64,000 bases of DNA from NCBI GenBank assembly GCA_964030785.1, contig OZ034972.1:11595319-11659318 (forward strand), written 5' to 3'. Positions 34,901 to 41,250 of this stretch are shown here, in pieces. The notes under the pieces were generated by a model. It had not been told where the DNA came from. It saw only the letters and a program-made list of their open reading frames with translations, and did not search any database. The translations under genes and the position numbers were made by a program. This stretch comes from Siderastrea siderea (taxonomy: Eukaryota; Cnidaria; Anthozoa; Scleractinia; Rhizangiidae). Within the stretch, counting starts at the first letter, position 1. Each line of letters opens with the position of its first letter.

Positions 34901-34963
34901 TACCTCCCTTTTAGGGATCTTTGGAGCAGCATTCCGGTACTTGGAAGTCTGAAAGCGCTTCAT
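1922..34963 (-). CDS. CORO7: Coronin-7-like WD40 protein, 18 exons, 3' end outside window
   Basis: Coding exons read on the minus strand, high to low: 34904-34963, 33118-33217, 32735-32812, 31533-31603, 31094-31171, 30082-30123, 19101-19167, 18911-18987, 11712-11759, 9891-9977, 9157-9242, 8072-8126, 7274-7334, 6005-6132, 5689-5784, 3791-3925, 2490-2801, 1922-2030. Each is bounded by AG and GT and the phases chain without a stop (1690 nt, about 563 codons). The start MKRFQTSKYR and the next exon (GIRVGDLKS, NHIKAS) match coronin N-termini. WD-type strands follow (IKLWEIP, LIVWDV, KIHILDPR, VVVWDV), then FFDPDTNMLFLAGK, VMSCEVVRLLQL, EFHGDLFPDT and a Lys/Pro-rich linker. Exon 17 starts a second coronin unit (SKFRHLHGTPMH, GGQIAVVP). 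Tandem coronin units are diagnostic of coronin-7, which in animals acts in Golgi/endosomal traffic with actin and ubiquitin ligases. The rest of unit two is left of the window. Two introns carry large transposons but every exon looks intact. Confidence 0.9.
2095..2408. mobile_element. Short inverted-repeat element (MITE) between two coronin-7 exons
   Basis: The left end AGACTACGAGCAGTCT and the right end AGACTGCTCATAGTCT are inverted copies. Imperfect inverted similarity runs about 60 bp inward through a segment like CGAACAAGCGAGCGAG. No coding capacity. It fills most of the intron between exons 2490-2801 and 1922-2030. Confidence 0.6.
3138..3300. repeat. Palindromic element with GC-rich centre
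   Basis: The left arm (ATTGGTAACTGGACTTTGTG, then GTACAATTCAGGGGTAATCG) pairs with a right arm of TGATTACTCCCTGAATTGTA-like sequence and CACGCAGTCCAATCACC. The arms are separated by a spacer containing CGCCACGCGCTCGGC. This belongs to the head-to-head palindrome style seen elsewhere in the window. Confidence 0.55.
3457..3648 (+). pseudogene. 3' remnant of a non-LTR retrotransposon (RT C-terminus)
   Basis: The frame contains TIRVWNSLPEDTI and LDSFKKK. This resembles the far C-terminal tail of CR1/L2-type LINE ORF2 proteins, where a WNSLP motif precedes LxSFK and the stop. Only about 60 residues remain and there is no upstream RT, so this is a 5'-truncated dead copy. It is antisense to the host gene in an intron. 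Confidence 0.5.
3958..4240 (-). mobile_element. tRNA-derived SINE, copy 1
   Basis: Read on the minus strand the head has an A-box-like TGGTGTAGTGATTAACGC and a B-box-like GGTTCAACACC, so it derives from a tRNA pol III promoter. A body follows with CATTGTGTTGTTTCC, a CTCCATCTAGGTGTATAAATGGGTACC segment and a tail ending near GGCCTCCTTGGCTCG. The same body occurs in copy 2 at 4572-4872 in the opposite orientation. Confidence 0.75.
4572..4872 (+). mobile_element. tRNA-derived SINE, copy 2
   Basis: The head contains GATGGTGTAGAGGTTAGCAC (A box) and TGGTTTGAGGCC (degenerate B box). The body (CATAATGTTGTTTCC, GTGTATAAATGGGTACC, GCTGGGGGTAACCCT, GGCCTCCTTGGCTTG) matches the copy at 3958-4240 as its reverse complement. 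The pair faces inward around about 330 bp of intron. Confidence 0.75.
6829..7235. mobile_element. MITE with AAGGACGGTGCCTCCT ends, intact copy
   Basis: The left end TTAAGGACGGTGCCTCCTAA and the right end GGAGGCACCGTCCTTAA are inverted copies, and inner arms (ATCTTAGCAAGGG / CCCTTGCTAAGATC; GGTAACCACGCATTT / AAATGCGTGGTTACC) extend the pairing. A second copy at 31644-32674 carries a nested insertion. This copy shows the uninterrupted site. Confidence 0.75.
8707..8800. repeat. TGTAATAA microsatellite
   Basis: Imperfect 9-10 bp units of the form ATGTAATA(A/G) repeat about eight times with drift (for example AATGGTGTAGTAGTG). It is intronic and I see no function. Confidence 0.6.
9349..9576. mobile_element. 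MITE with GGGCCCAGTTGTTCAAAGC ends
   Basis: The left end GGGCCCAGTTGTTCAAAGC, followed by GGATTAGC, pairs with the right end GCTAACC(A)GCTTTTGAACAACCCGGCCCC. The same terminal family marks the outer boundaries of the nested stack at 19283-29799. No ORF. Confidence 0.65.
9655..9795 (+). mobile_element. Truncated SINE body, copy 3
   Basis: CCCTGCCATCGTGTTGATTCC, then CAGGTGTAAAAACGGGTTC and GGGTAACCCTGCAACGAGCTAGCATC, follow the body of the two SINEs at 3958-4240 and 4572-4872. The tRNA-like head is missing or too decayed to see. Confidence 0.5.
10587..10646. repeat. Palindrome with GAGGCGCAGCCGAG centre
   Basis: GTGCTTTATCAAG and GTTTTA/AAAACAC arms pair with CACTCGG...GTTTTAGACTTGATAAAGCAC. 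The centre reads CGAGGCGCAGCCGAG. It resembles the centres of palindromes at 3138, 41197 and 59640 and probably belongs to one class of fold-back MITE. Confidence 0.6.
10825..11115 (+). pseudogene. Remnant of a DUF3504/Crypton-type protein ORF
   Basis: The 96-residue ORF begins MASSSRAFRKPKNADEE and reaches LLESATPKSTQ. This resembles the start of the cnidarian multicopy DUF3504 proteins related to QRICH1/KCTD1/ZMYM and Crypton tyrosine recombinases, where ESxxPKST is followed by a KNKW...FxxW segment. Here the sequence jumps straight to an unrelated-looking tail (ISDDALSNMPL, NFSGSACI), as if the middle were deleted. Flanks include a palindrome (10587-10646) and repeated CACGTGCA motifs, consistent with a nonautonomous internal-deletion derivative. 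The assignment is from remembered family pattern only; it could also be a chance ORF. Confidence 0.4.
12098..12222 (-). repeat. 3' LTR of the Gypsy element
   Basis: It reads TGTAGTGTCGATG to GGACTCCATA on the minus strand. It has GCATGACTGT where the other LTR has GCATGACCGT, the only difference I found. At 125 bp it is short for the group. Confidence 0.93.
12223..12237 (-). other. Polypurine tract of the Gypsy element
   Basis: AGAGGAAAGGAGAGA on the minus strand directly abuts the 3' LTR, the expected place for the plus-strand primer. Confidence 0.8.
12444..13760 (-). pseudogene. Gypsy pol, integrase portion (downstream of an in-frame stop)
   Basis: This frame is the same as the upstream gag-pol frame and is cut off only by the TAG at 13773-13775. 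Residue numbers count from 13760. The zinc-binding HHCC motif is at H52, H55, C85 and C88. The catalytic triad lies in LSIDFCGP (D118), VRTDNGPPF (D173) and RANGEVER (E207). A C-terminal basic/Pro-rich tail follows (SARERRVPDHF). There is no internal ATG near the start, so it would only be made by read-through of the TAG or from another copy. All catalytic residues are present. Confidence 0.9.
13773..16415 (-). CDS. Gypsy Gag-protease-RT-RNase H polyprotein
   Basis: The open frame runs from 16517, but the first ATG is at 16413-16415 (MANVLPPFP), which I take as the start. Counting residues from 16517: a Gag capsid-like helical region at about 50-200, two CCHC-type knuckles at about 237-251 and 258-271 (CYRCGENYPHKGRPC; CKHCRKKGHFTKVC), protease LIDSGAG at 325-331, RT with GYHQLEL and a SDD active box (NISDDIIVF) at 603-610, RNase H VDASPVGLGA at about 751 and TDHKPLE at about 818. 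The usual RT box is YxDD; here the first residue is Ser, as in some mag/Gypsy clades. The frame ends at a TAG just before the integrase. Confidence 0.92.
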   Translation of the reverse strand: MANVLPPFPSFSVHEDNVSVGPRWKKWLKRFEMYLAAHDVKDDTRKRALLLYSAGEEVSDIFETLADRGEEKDYAKAVTALNAYFQPKVNKTYEIYMFRNASQNSGESLDSYCTRLRRLAQTCEFANEDEEIKSHIVVSCLSSRLRRRALREDMDLKALLDYGRGLEMSDKQAKGIEEQEKLATVAEVQAVREEKPKSENKKCYRCGENYPHKGRPCPALTESCKHCRKKGHFTKVCRSRLNFKKVNTVDEKDGDESTDEEYTYRITLHSMRDKIQPFTEITIGGKRVKCLIDSGAGVNVIDTCSFNQLESIPITPTSKRIYGYRSSEPLPVIGKFEAEIKSGVTSKSTVTQFCVVDGCDGNLIGYETATDLGLLHIINSVSTPKVDNIIEDYKDCFEGLGKMKGKTAKLHVNDSAKPLAQKYRRLPFHIRDQVEAELKNLEELDIIERAEGPTPWVSPIVVAPKKTGIRICVDMRGANQAIERERHPVPTVEDLIVDLNGATVFSKIDLNQGYHQLELDEDSQSITTFATHIGLFRYKRLSFGINSAAEIFQKSIEEVLQGIDGVRNISDDIIVFGKNQSDHDDALQAVLQRMRENSLTANPAKCLFNQSSIDFFGHHFSADGISADDKKVASLINASPPKNATEARSFLALAQYLARFIKDFASISAPIRQLTHLNAKWVWGPEQQHAFDCLKASMATPEIMKYFDPSLQTELIVDASPVGLGAILTQVTADGGTNIVAYASRSLTDCESRYSQTEREALAVVWGIEHFHLYLYGSSFQVTTDHKPLETIFNNPTCKATVRVERLQLHLQPYKTKVVYKPGANNPADYMSRHPDPKQSQASNHLSRVDAYINFVTNNAVPHAVTLQEVKDATAADETL
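16654..16671 (-). other. Candidate tRNA primer-binding site
   Basis: Two bases inside the 5' LTR the minus strand reads TGGCGACGAGGATAACTC. TGG complements the CCA end of a tRNA and the position is right. I could not match the remainder to a particular tRNA. Confidence 0.55.
16674..16798 (-). repeat. 5' LTR of the Gypsy element
   Basis: 125 bp, same boundaries (TGTAGTG to CTCCATA) as the 3' LTR with one substitution. It would contain the promoter for leftward transcription. ATAAC follows at 16799-16803. Confidence 0.93.
17288..17499. mobile_element. TTAA-flanked MITE, about 212 bp
   Basis: TTAA|CCCTTTCTGAGCCCCAGC at the left and CAGGGCTTTAAGGG|TTAA at the right. The interior contains TCTCCTTAC and TGATCACCAAGG-type segments shared, in one orientation or the other, with the copies at 11930, 30748 and 48612. 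Confidence 0.75.
17654..18794. mobile_element. TA-flanked DNA transposon remnant, 1.1 kb
   Basis: The ends are inverted: CCGTATTTACCTGCGTATAGGCCGCAC on the left and TGCAGCCTATAAGCGGGTAAATACGG on the right, with TA outside each. A direct/inverted GGGGTGCGGC(C/T)TATACGCGGGT motif repeats inside both ends. No long ORF, so it is nonautonomous. The terminal CCGTATTTAC pattern is common in pogo-like elements; the superfamily call is tentative. Confidence 0.7.
20724..21140. repeat. Left TIR of the kinase-bearing transposon
   Basis: 417 bp. The outer part is unique-looking (TATGGTGGCCGATAACTGCC), the middle is very A-rich on this strand (GAAAAAGAAAGAAG-type), and the inner part ends GAGAGGGGACTGGTGATAGT. 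The kinase ATG follows 20 bp later, so the TIR must supply its promoter. Confidence 0.92.
21161..22438 (+). CDS. Alpha-kinase (atypical protein kinase) carried by the transposon
   Basis: Predicted product of 425 residues from the ATG at 21161 (MAAHWKNF); the frame is open 7 codons further up. The following numbers count from 21140. The N-terminal 200 residues are basic, with a Cys-containing patch (HFAPIVGECMICDVL) and no family I know. The C-terminal domain (about 205-432) is an alpha-kinase of the eEF2K/MHCK/TRPM6-7 class: Gly-rich FGKGGFREAYKA (222-233), the ATP-binding Lys region QQWVVKKYL, EEFIDGEFTKYINNTG (325-340), LAHFSYE, VVDMQGSG (370-377) and DPEIAS, and the zinc-binding GNLSITAITTFIENHSDCNLYC with His and two Cys. 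All key residues look present, so an active Ser/Thr kinase is likely. No intron is visible. It is convergent with the transposase, with about 600 bp between the stops. Confidence 0.9.
   Translation: MAAHWKNFKTAMKEKRTGKRKAPSHDILQKEEIIIQRLSTEVSGKAQKYSRIGPREFVPFEYDEVTLDNIKHACIRHFAPIVGECMICDVLAGEQGPSCASLDQIPDLKVVHVRFIEPNERDADVGSTTGKRKERDGQLRRPAKKTNTQSLPATKVQSPSKAFPKSLSVLEMMKLGKVVNEKSTERIELYTFDLAEMAWSSQPSAVEFSIANEPFGKGGFREAYKATSKTPEFCRQQWVVKKYLQSTVDIIKETKQTIEQHTKKVVQMHMLARNFTQKLEKELKEGDNLELYGKTLTYKRIFLGRINGETGEQWVTVEEFIDGEFTKYINNTGLPCGEDSEIRQKCESLAHFSYERSDENIMVVDMQGSGHVLFDPEIASRELLDGEEVLFSAGNLSITAITTFIENHSDCNLYCTLLGLKKLKS
23044..25499 (-). CDS. rve/IS3EU-like DDE transposase, four exons
   Basis: Exons: 24753-25499, 24317-24426, 23799-23968, 23044-23237, all with GT..AG introns and matching phases, giving 406 residues. 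Exon 1 has an N-terminal helical DNA-binding-like region (DRRLRHFGI) and a Lys-rich patch (AKKKKPKGHF). It then enters the catalytic core: HSVDGHDKL (D148), FIRMDRGTETGTL (D212) and, across the exon 1/2 junction, SNQ-IERWWRELHERL (E251). The DxGTE...NQxIExWW pattern is that of eukaryotic integrase-core transposases. Exons 3-4 add a C-terminal tail ending LKRNFNLSS. The ATG lies 41 bp inside the right TIR. It presumably cuts and joins the 417-bp TIRs. The gene is unbroken, and the splice sites were read by eye. Confidence 0.88.
25541..25957. repeat. Right TIR of the kinase-bearing transposon
   Basis: Exact-length (417 bp) inverted partner of 20724-21140. I compared it in blocks and saw no difference. 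It begins ACTATCACCAGTCCCCTCTC next to the transposase start and ends GGCCACCATA|ATACAC. Confidence 0.92.
26016..26046. repeat. GTT microsatellite
   Basis: About eight TTG/GTT units in the TTAA-flanked element, just outside the inserted transposon. A CGTGTG dinucleotide-like run lies at about 26310-26335. Confidence 0.8.
26503..26753. repeat. Short inverted-repeat element with TCTCACACACC ends
   Basis: TCTCACACACCGCTGG at the left matches CCAGTGGTGTGTGAGA at the right as an inverted repeat. No duplication is clear and there is no ORF of note. Confidence 0.45.
28176..29433. mobile_element. TIR element with GTGTGGTTCCAGAAAA ends
   Basis: GTGTGGTTCCAGAAAACATCC at the left and its near complement GGATATTTTCTGGAACCACAC at the right are followed inward by GC-rich purine blocks (CCCCCCCCACGGAAGG / CCTTCCGTGGGAGGGG). 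AAT lies outside both ends, a possible 3-bp duplication. Its interior (about 28690-29120) is similar to the interior of the 61933-62728 element. A partial copy of one end is at 37520-37650. Confidence 0.65.
29455..29739. mobile_element. MITE with AGAGCGGTTTTCAAATGAGTGTCG ends
   Basis: The left AGAGCGGTTTTCAAATGAGTGTCG pairs with the right CGACACTCAATTGAAAACTGCTCT. The interior has inverted CCAATCA / TGATTGGTT motifs and an AAAACCAAAACCAAA arm. No ORF. Confidence 0.7.
30401..30650. mobile_element. Diverged member of the TTAA MITE family
   Basis: It starts CCCTTTAAATCCAG after a degenerate target (GGAA) and ends TATTGGGGGTTGAAGGA|TTAA. The interior shares TCTCCTTA, GATCACCATAGATGAAATGTC and AGTAAGGAGAA-type segments with the other copies. 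Confidence 0.5.
30748..30951. mobile_element. TTAA-flanked MITE, about 204 bp
   Basis: TTAA|CCCCTTAAACCCCAATATT and AATATTGGGGCTTTGAGGG|TTAA are inverted ends. Related to the copies at 17288, 48612 and the split copy at 11930. Confidence 0.75.
31644..32674. mobile_element. MITE with AAGGACGGTGCCTCCT ends, interrupted copy
   Basis: It begins TTTAAGGACAGTGCCTCCTAA and ends TGCGCCGTCCTTAA. Both halves align with the intact relative at 6829-7235. At the point where that copy reads GATAATTAAGCAATCATAATT, this one contains 613 extra bp bounded by TTAA (31782-32394). Confidence 0.7.
31782..32394. mobile_element. TTAA-flanked MITE (piggyBac-like) nested in another MITE
   Basis: TTAA|CCCTTTCCTGTCAGCG and CTGCTGACAGGAAAGAG|TTAA are inverted ends. 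The relative at 6829-7235 shows the empty TTAA site, which proves the insertion and its boundaries. There is no transposase ORF, only a pyrimidine-rich stretch near 31990-32080. Confidence 0.75.
33218..34903. other. First coronin-7 intron, no recognised feature
   Basis: Between the first and second coding exons. It is AT-rich, with a C-rich patch near 34280-34325. I recognise neither an exon nor a complete repeat. Confidence 0.4.
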
Positions 34964-35174
34964 CCTTGCAATTCGTTTACAACAGACAAAAATCTCACTC
35001 AGTCAGCTGAGAAATCTTTTGAACAGCAAGCAAAATGACTTCCTCCAAGTGTTGAACGCGCGCAACGCCTCATGGGAGTATGTCAAATTTTTCGCGGGAA
35101 GTTTAAATTCTCGTAAATGAGCGTGCCCGTTAGCCTGGCAAGGAAATAGGAGACGCCTGCACGCAGGCTACGTT

Positions 35175-35442
35175 CTCATGAGTGGGGGGGGACAGGGGGG
35201 TTTAAACCTCCCGCTTCCCGTACCCTTTAATCCCGGTTCCCGCCCTGAATTTTTACGCTCCTGCCCCTTCGCAATTTTTCGATTGCGAAATATTGCGCAA
35301 TGTTGCGTAATTTTTCCCTTTTTCTCCCGCTTCCCGCCACCTTGGGAATCCCGCTTCCCGCCCCCTCTTCTCCCGCCTCCCGTACACCTCCCGCCCCCTT
35401 TTCTCCCGGTCTCCCGCCCCCCTGTCCCCCCCCACTCATGAG
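35175..35442. mobile_element. GC-skewed inverted-repeat element upstream of coronin-7
   Basis: CTCATGAGTGGGGGGGGACAGGGGGG at the left is mirrored by CCCCCCTGTCCCCCCCCACTCATGAG at the right. The interior is a run of degenerate CCCGCTTCCCG / TCTCCCGCC units. The ORFs seen across it on both strands are products of this low-complexity sequence. It lies about 210 bp upstream of the coronin-7 start codon. Confidence 0.6.
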
Positions 35443-36516
35443 CGCAGCTCTCACCTTCGACTTCTTTGATTTGTTTACTGAAGCCAAGTTTTTACGATAT
35501 TGATGAAATATAGGCATACAGGAGTCAATTTTCCTCGCCCCACACTTGGCGACCCTTGAATTTTCTGGAAGGTAATGTACCTAGAGGAAAATTGCACCCC
35601 TTTCTCAGTTATACTTCAAGGATAAGCCAAATCAATAGAATTTCCTATGATCGCCAGGCTTTTCCCGGGCTTTCAGTCGTTCTGGTTCAGTTGCTCAAAA
35701 GGTGCAAGCTTTTACGTGTTTCGCATTGTCATTTCTGCCAAAATTTGGCACCCTTTGATAGACTTCGCTTTAGCCACCATTTCTTCCACTTTGCAGCTGA
35801 TTTTGTGACCCTTTTACATACTAAAATGGCAATTTTCCCTACCCTTTAGTATACCGCGAGCTTAAAAAAGGCACCCCTTTTGGGCAGGGCCTCCCTCAGT
35901 ATAGCCCACAATAGGGAATACCCCCCCACCCCCTCATGGGGATCAGCGAGCGCTGCCAGCCATCTGACACGCCGCCGGGGCACGACAGGCAAGAAAAGTC
36001 CGCTTTCTGCCTGACTGGACTAGGTTAAAAGTGCACTTTTAGAATAGAAAGTCTAGCACCTCCTGCATTCTCAGTTTTAATATGGTTTAATTTTATTTTA
36101 GGGTTTGCTACATTCGTCATGCATGAAACAACAGTCACGCAAGAAGAGAAGAAATGTACTAGTCACGCAAAATGTGACTTGTCGAGATTGGCAATTGAGG
36201 CTGCTTTTCTTACTCATGCGCTTTTCAATATAACATAATAATTTTGATAGCAAGTCACACTTTTTACAAGATTTCATTCTTTGCAGCGAAAGTTTTTGAA
36301 TGCCACAGCAGTTAACATGGCATCCAATTTCCTTCCAGGTTTCCTTGTATGGCAAAAAAAGAAAAAGCAGGGTGAACCAATAAGAAAGCTAGAAATTCAA
36401 TGACTGAAATTGAGAATTTAATAGTCAAGTATATTATACAGCTTGTGAATGGAAAGGGGAATGGACACACCAATTTTTCTTGCATGTTCACAGGTCATAT
36501 ATTTCATTAAATTAAT

Positions 36517-36961
36517 AATAATAATAATAATAATAATGATGATGATGATTTATATAGTGCTGTTTCTACAGGGTATCCAACAGTGCTTTACAATATTTAA
36601 AATTACATAATAGAATTGACAATATTTACAATTAAACAAAAAATAAAATAATTATATAATGCAGTGTCAATTTTACGCTTAAAACGAAACGTCTTCAGCT
36701 TAGTTTTAAAGTAGTCAATGACTTGCAGCTCCTCATGTCCTCTGGAAGAGAGTTCCATAACACTGGTGCAATATATGAAAATGCTTTTTGACCATACGTC
36801 TTAAGATAGCATCTAGGTATTACAAGCGAAGATTTACTAGAGGAGCACAACGTTCTTGAGGGAATACATAGCGATAAAAGCTCATGTAAATAAAAAGGCA
36901 CCATGTCATTTAACGATTTAAATGTTAAAAGTAGAATTTTAAAATGAATTCGTTCGGCCAC
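36517..36961 (-). pseudogene. 3' end of a CR1/L2-like LINE with microsatellite tail
   Basis: The minus-strand frame (36695-36961) reads RIHFKILLLTFKSLNDMVPFYL, PRCYLKTYGQKAFSYIAPVLWNSLPEDMRSC and SLTTLKLS. This is the conserved C-terminal tail of cnidarian endonuclease-reverse transcriptases. Downstream on that strand is the 3' UTR, ending in a CAT/ATT trinucleotide run (36517-36550). The copy is 5'-truncated. Confidence 0.75.
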
Positions 36962-37066
36962 TGGAAGCTAATGTAACTCTCTCAGTATGGGTGTAATGCT
37001 GTCATATTTCCTAGTGCCAGATCATTCAATAACCCTTTCCAATAAACCAGACTGCTATTTGATGGG

Positions 37067-37176
37067 TACCCTGGGTACCAGAGGTTCTCTCGCGGCATGC
37101 TTGGCGAGAAGACTTGTTGGCCGGCAAACATGAGACGTGTAATATGACCGCGAGAAAGCCTCTGGCACCCAGGGTA
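37067..37176. repeat. Small fold-back repeat
   Basis: TACCCTGGGTACCAGAGG...CTCTCGCGG pairs with CCGCGAGAAAGCCTCTGGCACCCAGGGTA. The fold-back is about 110 bp. Confidence 0.6.
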
Positions 37177-37182
37177 TTTGAT

Positions 37183-37480
37183 GGGTAGATAGCCTGAGAA
37201 CACAGCCAACGTTTCACGAGGTCGTCACTTGAGCCTTTGCAAAACGACGTCTAAGCAACAAGCGCAGAAATTCCATACTGAACACGTTCACTACCCAGAT
37301 CTTGGTAGTGCCTCTGGTTGGTTGAAAGAAAATTCCAACCAATCAGAAGCACTACCAAGATCTGGGTAGAGACACATCATCAGTATGGAATTTCTGCGCT
37401 CATTACTCAAACGTCGTTTTCCGAGGGCTCAAGTGGCGACCTTGTGAAACGTCAGCTGTTTACGCGGGCTAATGGGTAGA
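37183..37480. repeat. Large palindromic MITE
   Basis: The outer arms (ACGTTTCACGAGGTCGTCACTTGAGCC / GGCTCAAGTGGCGACCTTGTGAAACGT) pair, as do the inner arms GCGCAGAAATTCCATACTGA / TCAGTATGGAATTTCTGCGC and CACTACCCAGATCTTGGTAGTG / CACTACCAAGATCTGGGTAG. The fold-back spans almost 300 bp. Confidence 0.65.
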
Positions 37481-37519
37481 GGGATAATTAGGAATTTTGT
37501 ATGGTCATGACCTGCTGAA

Positions 37520-37650
37520 TGTGTAGCTCCAGAAAAAATCCATACCCACCACATCAAAGGTCATCAGAAATTCCTAAATTGAGGGGGGTCTTAAAAGCCA
37601 AAATTTTAGAAGCAAAGTGTAAAGCTAAACTGAAATTTCTCGGGGGGAGG
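37520..37650. repeat. Partial copy of the GTGTGGTTCCAG element
   Basis: GTGTAGCTCCAGAAAAAATCC followed by CATACCCACC and TCAGAAATTCC resembles the left end of the 28176-29433 element. No matching right end was found nearby. Confidence 0.4.
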
Positions 37651-38439
37651 GGGAGTGCTCTAGAAAGCAAATGTATAGCTTTGATGATTTCATTCTCAGA
37701 AGAAAAACCTTCAAATCAATAGAGTGTAGTATTACAATAAATGCTTCTGGAAGGAAAAGACAAGCAAGTTCACCGTTTTTACCAACAAGAATCTGTCATT
37801 GTGAGTTTCACTATACTAAGAGTAGCAGTGATAAGGTAGGTAAAGCAAAAATATCTCAATTAAGCTACCATTGGGAAAGAAATTAGAAAGTAAAAATAAA
37901 ACAGTATCTGGTTTCCACCTTCTTTTATTTAAATTGCAAAGAGTGGAAAATATTGAAGTTAATTTTAAACTAGTTTATTTATTTTGCAAGTCCTCTGGTC
38001 CTCTGTATATACCGTTTATTATAATTTTAGTAAGTTCATTATTCCACTGAGTTATGGAACACTTGTAAAGCGTGGGAGCACATGAAACAGCTGTGAATTC
38101 ACTTGCCTTCGGCTCATGGCTTTTCTCATTCTCCCAAACTTTCCTGAAATTGATGGAAACCTAAAATCGTTTTATATTATGTTTTGATGCCAGTTTAATA
38201 TGCTATCCATTAATCTTTATTTTAGTTGTATATGTAAGAGTTGGTTGTTGGTGCTGTTTATAAAACACTGTCTACCACTTTGGCATTGATAGGGCTGATA
38301 ATGTTGTCAAGATGAGATAATATTTCTAGTTGTCAATTTTTATTATTGTCCCGTGTGTGCTTGACAACCCACTGACTTTAAGGAGAAAATATGTGTTCAT
38401 TTCTCTTGAGAACATAAGAAGAGAACGACAAATCGACCA

Positions 38440-41214
38440 TCAAAGGAATGAATCTTGAGGTGCAGAATGTAGTTCTTGGTAGTTTTCAAACCCGCCTTCT
38501 TCTTCAGTCAGTGGAATAAGCTGCGGCATGGGGATATTTGGAATGTTAAGCGGCATAGAAGCCAGGCCTTGTGGAAAGAGTGGATTTAATGTCGGTGAGA
38601 CAACTAACGAGCTTCTTTCATCAGGGGAGCTTTTACTAATAGCAGGGGATGACTTTGTTGTTGTTGATGATGAAGCAGCAGCTTTCTGCTTTGGTGTTTT
38701 TGCCCTTGATTTTTTTGCAGGTGGTTCCTTTGGGACTTTATCTGATGTATACTTTTTCATTTCTTTTTCATATCTTTCTTTGTCTTTCTCATACATCTCG
38801 TAATAGACCTGAAACACGAACAAAGTCAACATTCAACATTATTCCCATTTTGGATTCACTATCAAGCTACTTTGTGGTTGGTCATGGGGATGAAACACAT
38901 AAATTAAAATTGCATAATGTCAAATTTAATACTGAATCCTCAGACAAAAATAAGAAGACAGTTAAGCTATTTCAGAATAATTTCTTCATTTTAAAAAAGC
39001 AATTGTGCAAGGTGGTGCAAGTGTGTAAGGTGCCCCAAGAATGACTGAACATGATTGTAGGTTGATCAACCCACAAATAAATGGCCACTCAAGACTCCAG
39101 TTGGATTTGAAGCCGAATTGCTGTAGTTTTGCTGTAGCATCTAAAACTTCAACTTACATTTTAAATTTCACACTCCTTCAGAATTATTTCATTGGATTTT
39201 GAACTTAATACATACCTTCTTGTCATCTGTAGCCAAATTATTCCACTCCTTTGCTAGTGACTTTGTTAATTCGTGATGCCCAATGTTGGGGTCCTTTTGA
39301 TCATCCTGCATACTAGTTCGCTGTTGCTGACAGTACATGAAGAATGCATTAGCTGGTTTCTTAGGAGCATTAGGGTCCTTGTCTTTATCTTTGTCCTTAG
39401 AAGAGTCGCGTTTCTTGCTCTTCTTCACGGCAGGTGACTCTGGACTCATAAACTCACCTGGGAAGAATGATGGTGGCATTGGTTTAGGAAATGCTTCTGC
39501 CTCTATTTCTGACAGAAGCTCAGTCTGAAGAAAGGGAAAAAAACAATCAAATTCAATTTATTGAACACCTGAAAAGTCAGTCTATTGTCAATGCGAAGTA
39601 TTACTGTGAAGCTCTATATGTTTTTTTCGATTGATGAAAATTTTAATCTTCTATAAATGTTTGCATTCATTTGAAGCAAATGACATTTTCTTTTCCAATT
39701 GAATGACCAAACTTAGACTCACCGATTCAGACTAAGCCAGTTAGGTCAAGATTGTAAAATTCATGTGACTGAAGATGGCTATTTATAGCACAGTTTGATG
39801 TTTTTTTGTAAGTTTTGTGTTAGTTTTTTACTGGGATAGTATTAGAGATTGAATTGAAAATGGGTATTCAAAGAACTAAGCGAAGTGGCTTTCAGCTGAA
39901 AGCGATTCACAAGCTTATTCCTAATGGGAGCTCCACTGTTAGGCTAGCCTAGCTATATATATTCTACACCCAAAGGCTATAAAGCAGGGATGTCACCAGA
40001 TAGGGAAGTAGCCAAACTAGCTGGGCAAAATGGTACCAGGTAATACCAGTATTTCAGTGATCAATCAAAGTAGCCAACTCAAATACATCAAAGCTAGGAA
40101 CAATCCCTGGCATGGCTCCTTGAAGACAGCCGCCGTTCGGACGTTTTTCTTTTTCCTTTTCTCTACTACACCTTAAAAGGGTCTCACCTGAAAAGGAGGT
40201 TGGGCATCTTGATAATCATCATTGTAATCATCTAACTTGTCTTTGAGGAAGCTGACAAGAATAACAATCAGGTAACGTTCACACTATTTCAGGATGTATT
40301 TTCAGCTGGCACAAAAACACTGATTTCTGCATGCAACAAACAGACAAAAGAATTGTATAGTATGTCTGGCCTTTGCAATGGCTTCCTTCTTCATTCACTG
40401 AAGTTTGCGTTGGGCTGAAAAGTCTGTTACTTGAAACTTGGGGGGGGGGGGATCTGTACCCTCTAAACTACCCCCACCACACAAAGTAAGTTCAGACATC
40501 TATTCACTATATTTTTCTTATAGTACAATGCTAAATTTTGGCTTGCTCCCATTGGTCGAAATTGATCATGTGACATCTCTCCTCAGTGGGCGCCTATCAG
40601 CGCATAGTGCCCGTTTTTGGCAATTTTCGCTCAAAATTTAGCGTTGCACAATAAAAATGATCAAGTCCTTCCATCCTAGGCCCTATGTATGATAGGTTTC
40701 CTCCATGGTCAGTACAAAATGCAGACTGCAGACCGCAGATTGCAGACGGCAGACTAGGTACAAAATGCAGACTGGGTACAAATTGCAGACTGCAGACTGC
40801 AGACTGAGTACAAAATGCAGACTAAGACCAAAACGGTATATTTAACTACAAAAGAAAAAGCTCGGTCAATTGACTAGCCACCGATCACCTGCGAGATAAT
40901 TTTGAGAGATAAAACCACAGGAAAGTAAACAAACGGTCAATCATGAAACCACAGGTTGCTTTTCCATGCAAAAATTCGACCTATCATCCTTTTTTATTTT
41001 TGTATCGGCATTAACATTTTTATTTTGTTGTTATTTTTTTCGAACATGCAGTGGAACGGAAGGGGCCAGAGCTTTATACTTTCACTACCACGATGGCACT
41101 CATGCGGGTGCGAATCGGTCAAAAAAAGGGTAAACTAGTAATGAAAGAAAAAAACAGGGTGGCAGGGAATTTGTATATGTAATCGCATGAGGCCGAGTAG
41201 AATTAAGGATAAAT

Positions 41215-41250
<36 letters not shown>

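Noticed and set aside
35178..35517. Pro- and Gly/Arg-rich ORFs on both strands
   Set aside because: Created by the CCCGCTTCCCG low-complexity interior of a small inverted-repeat element.
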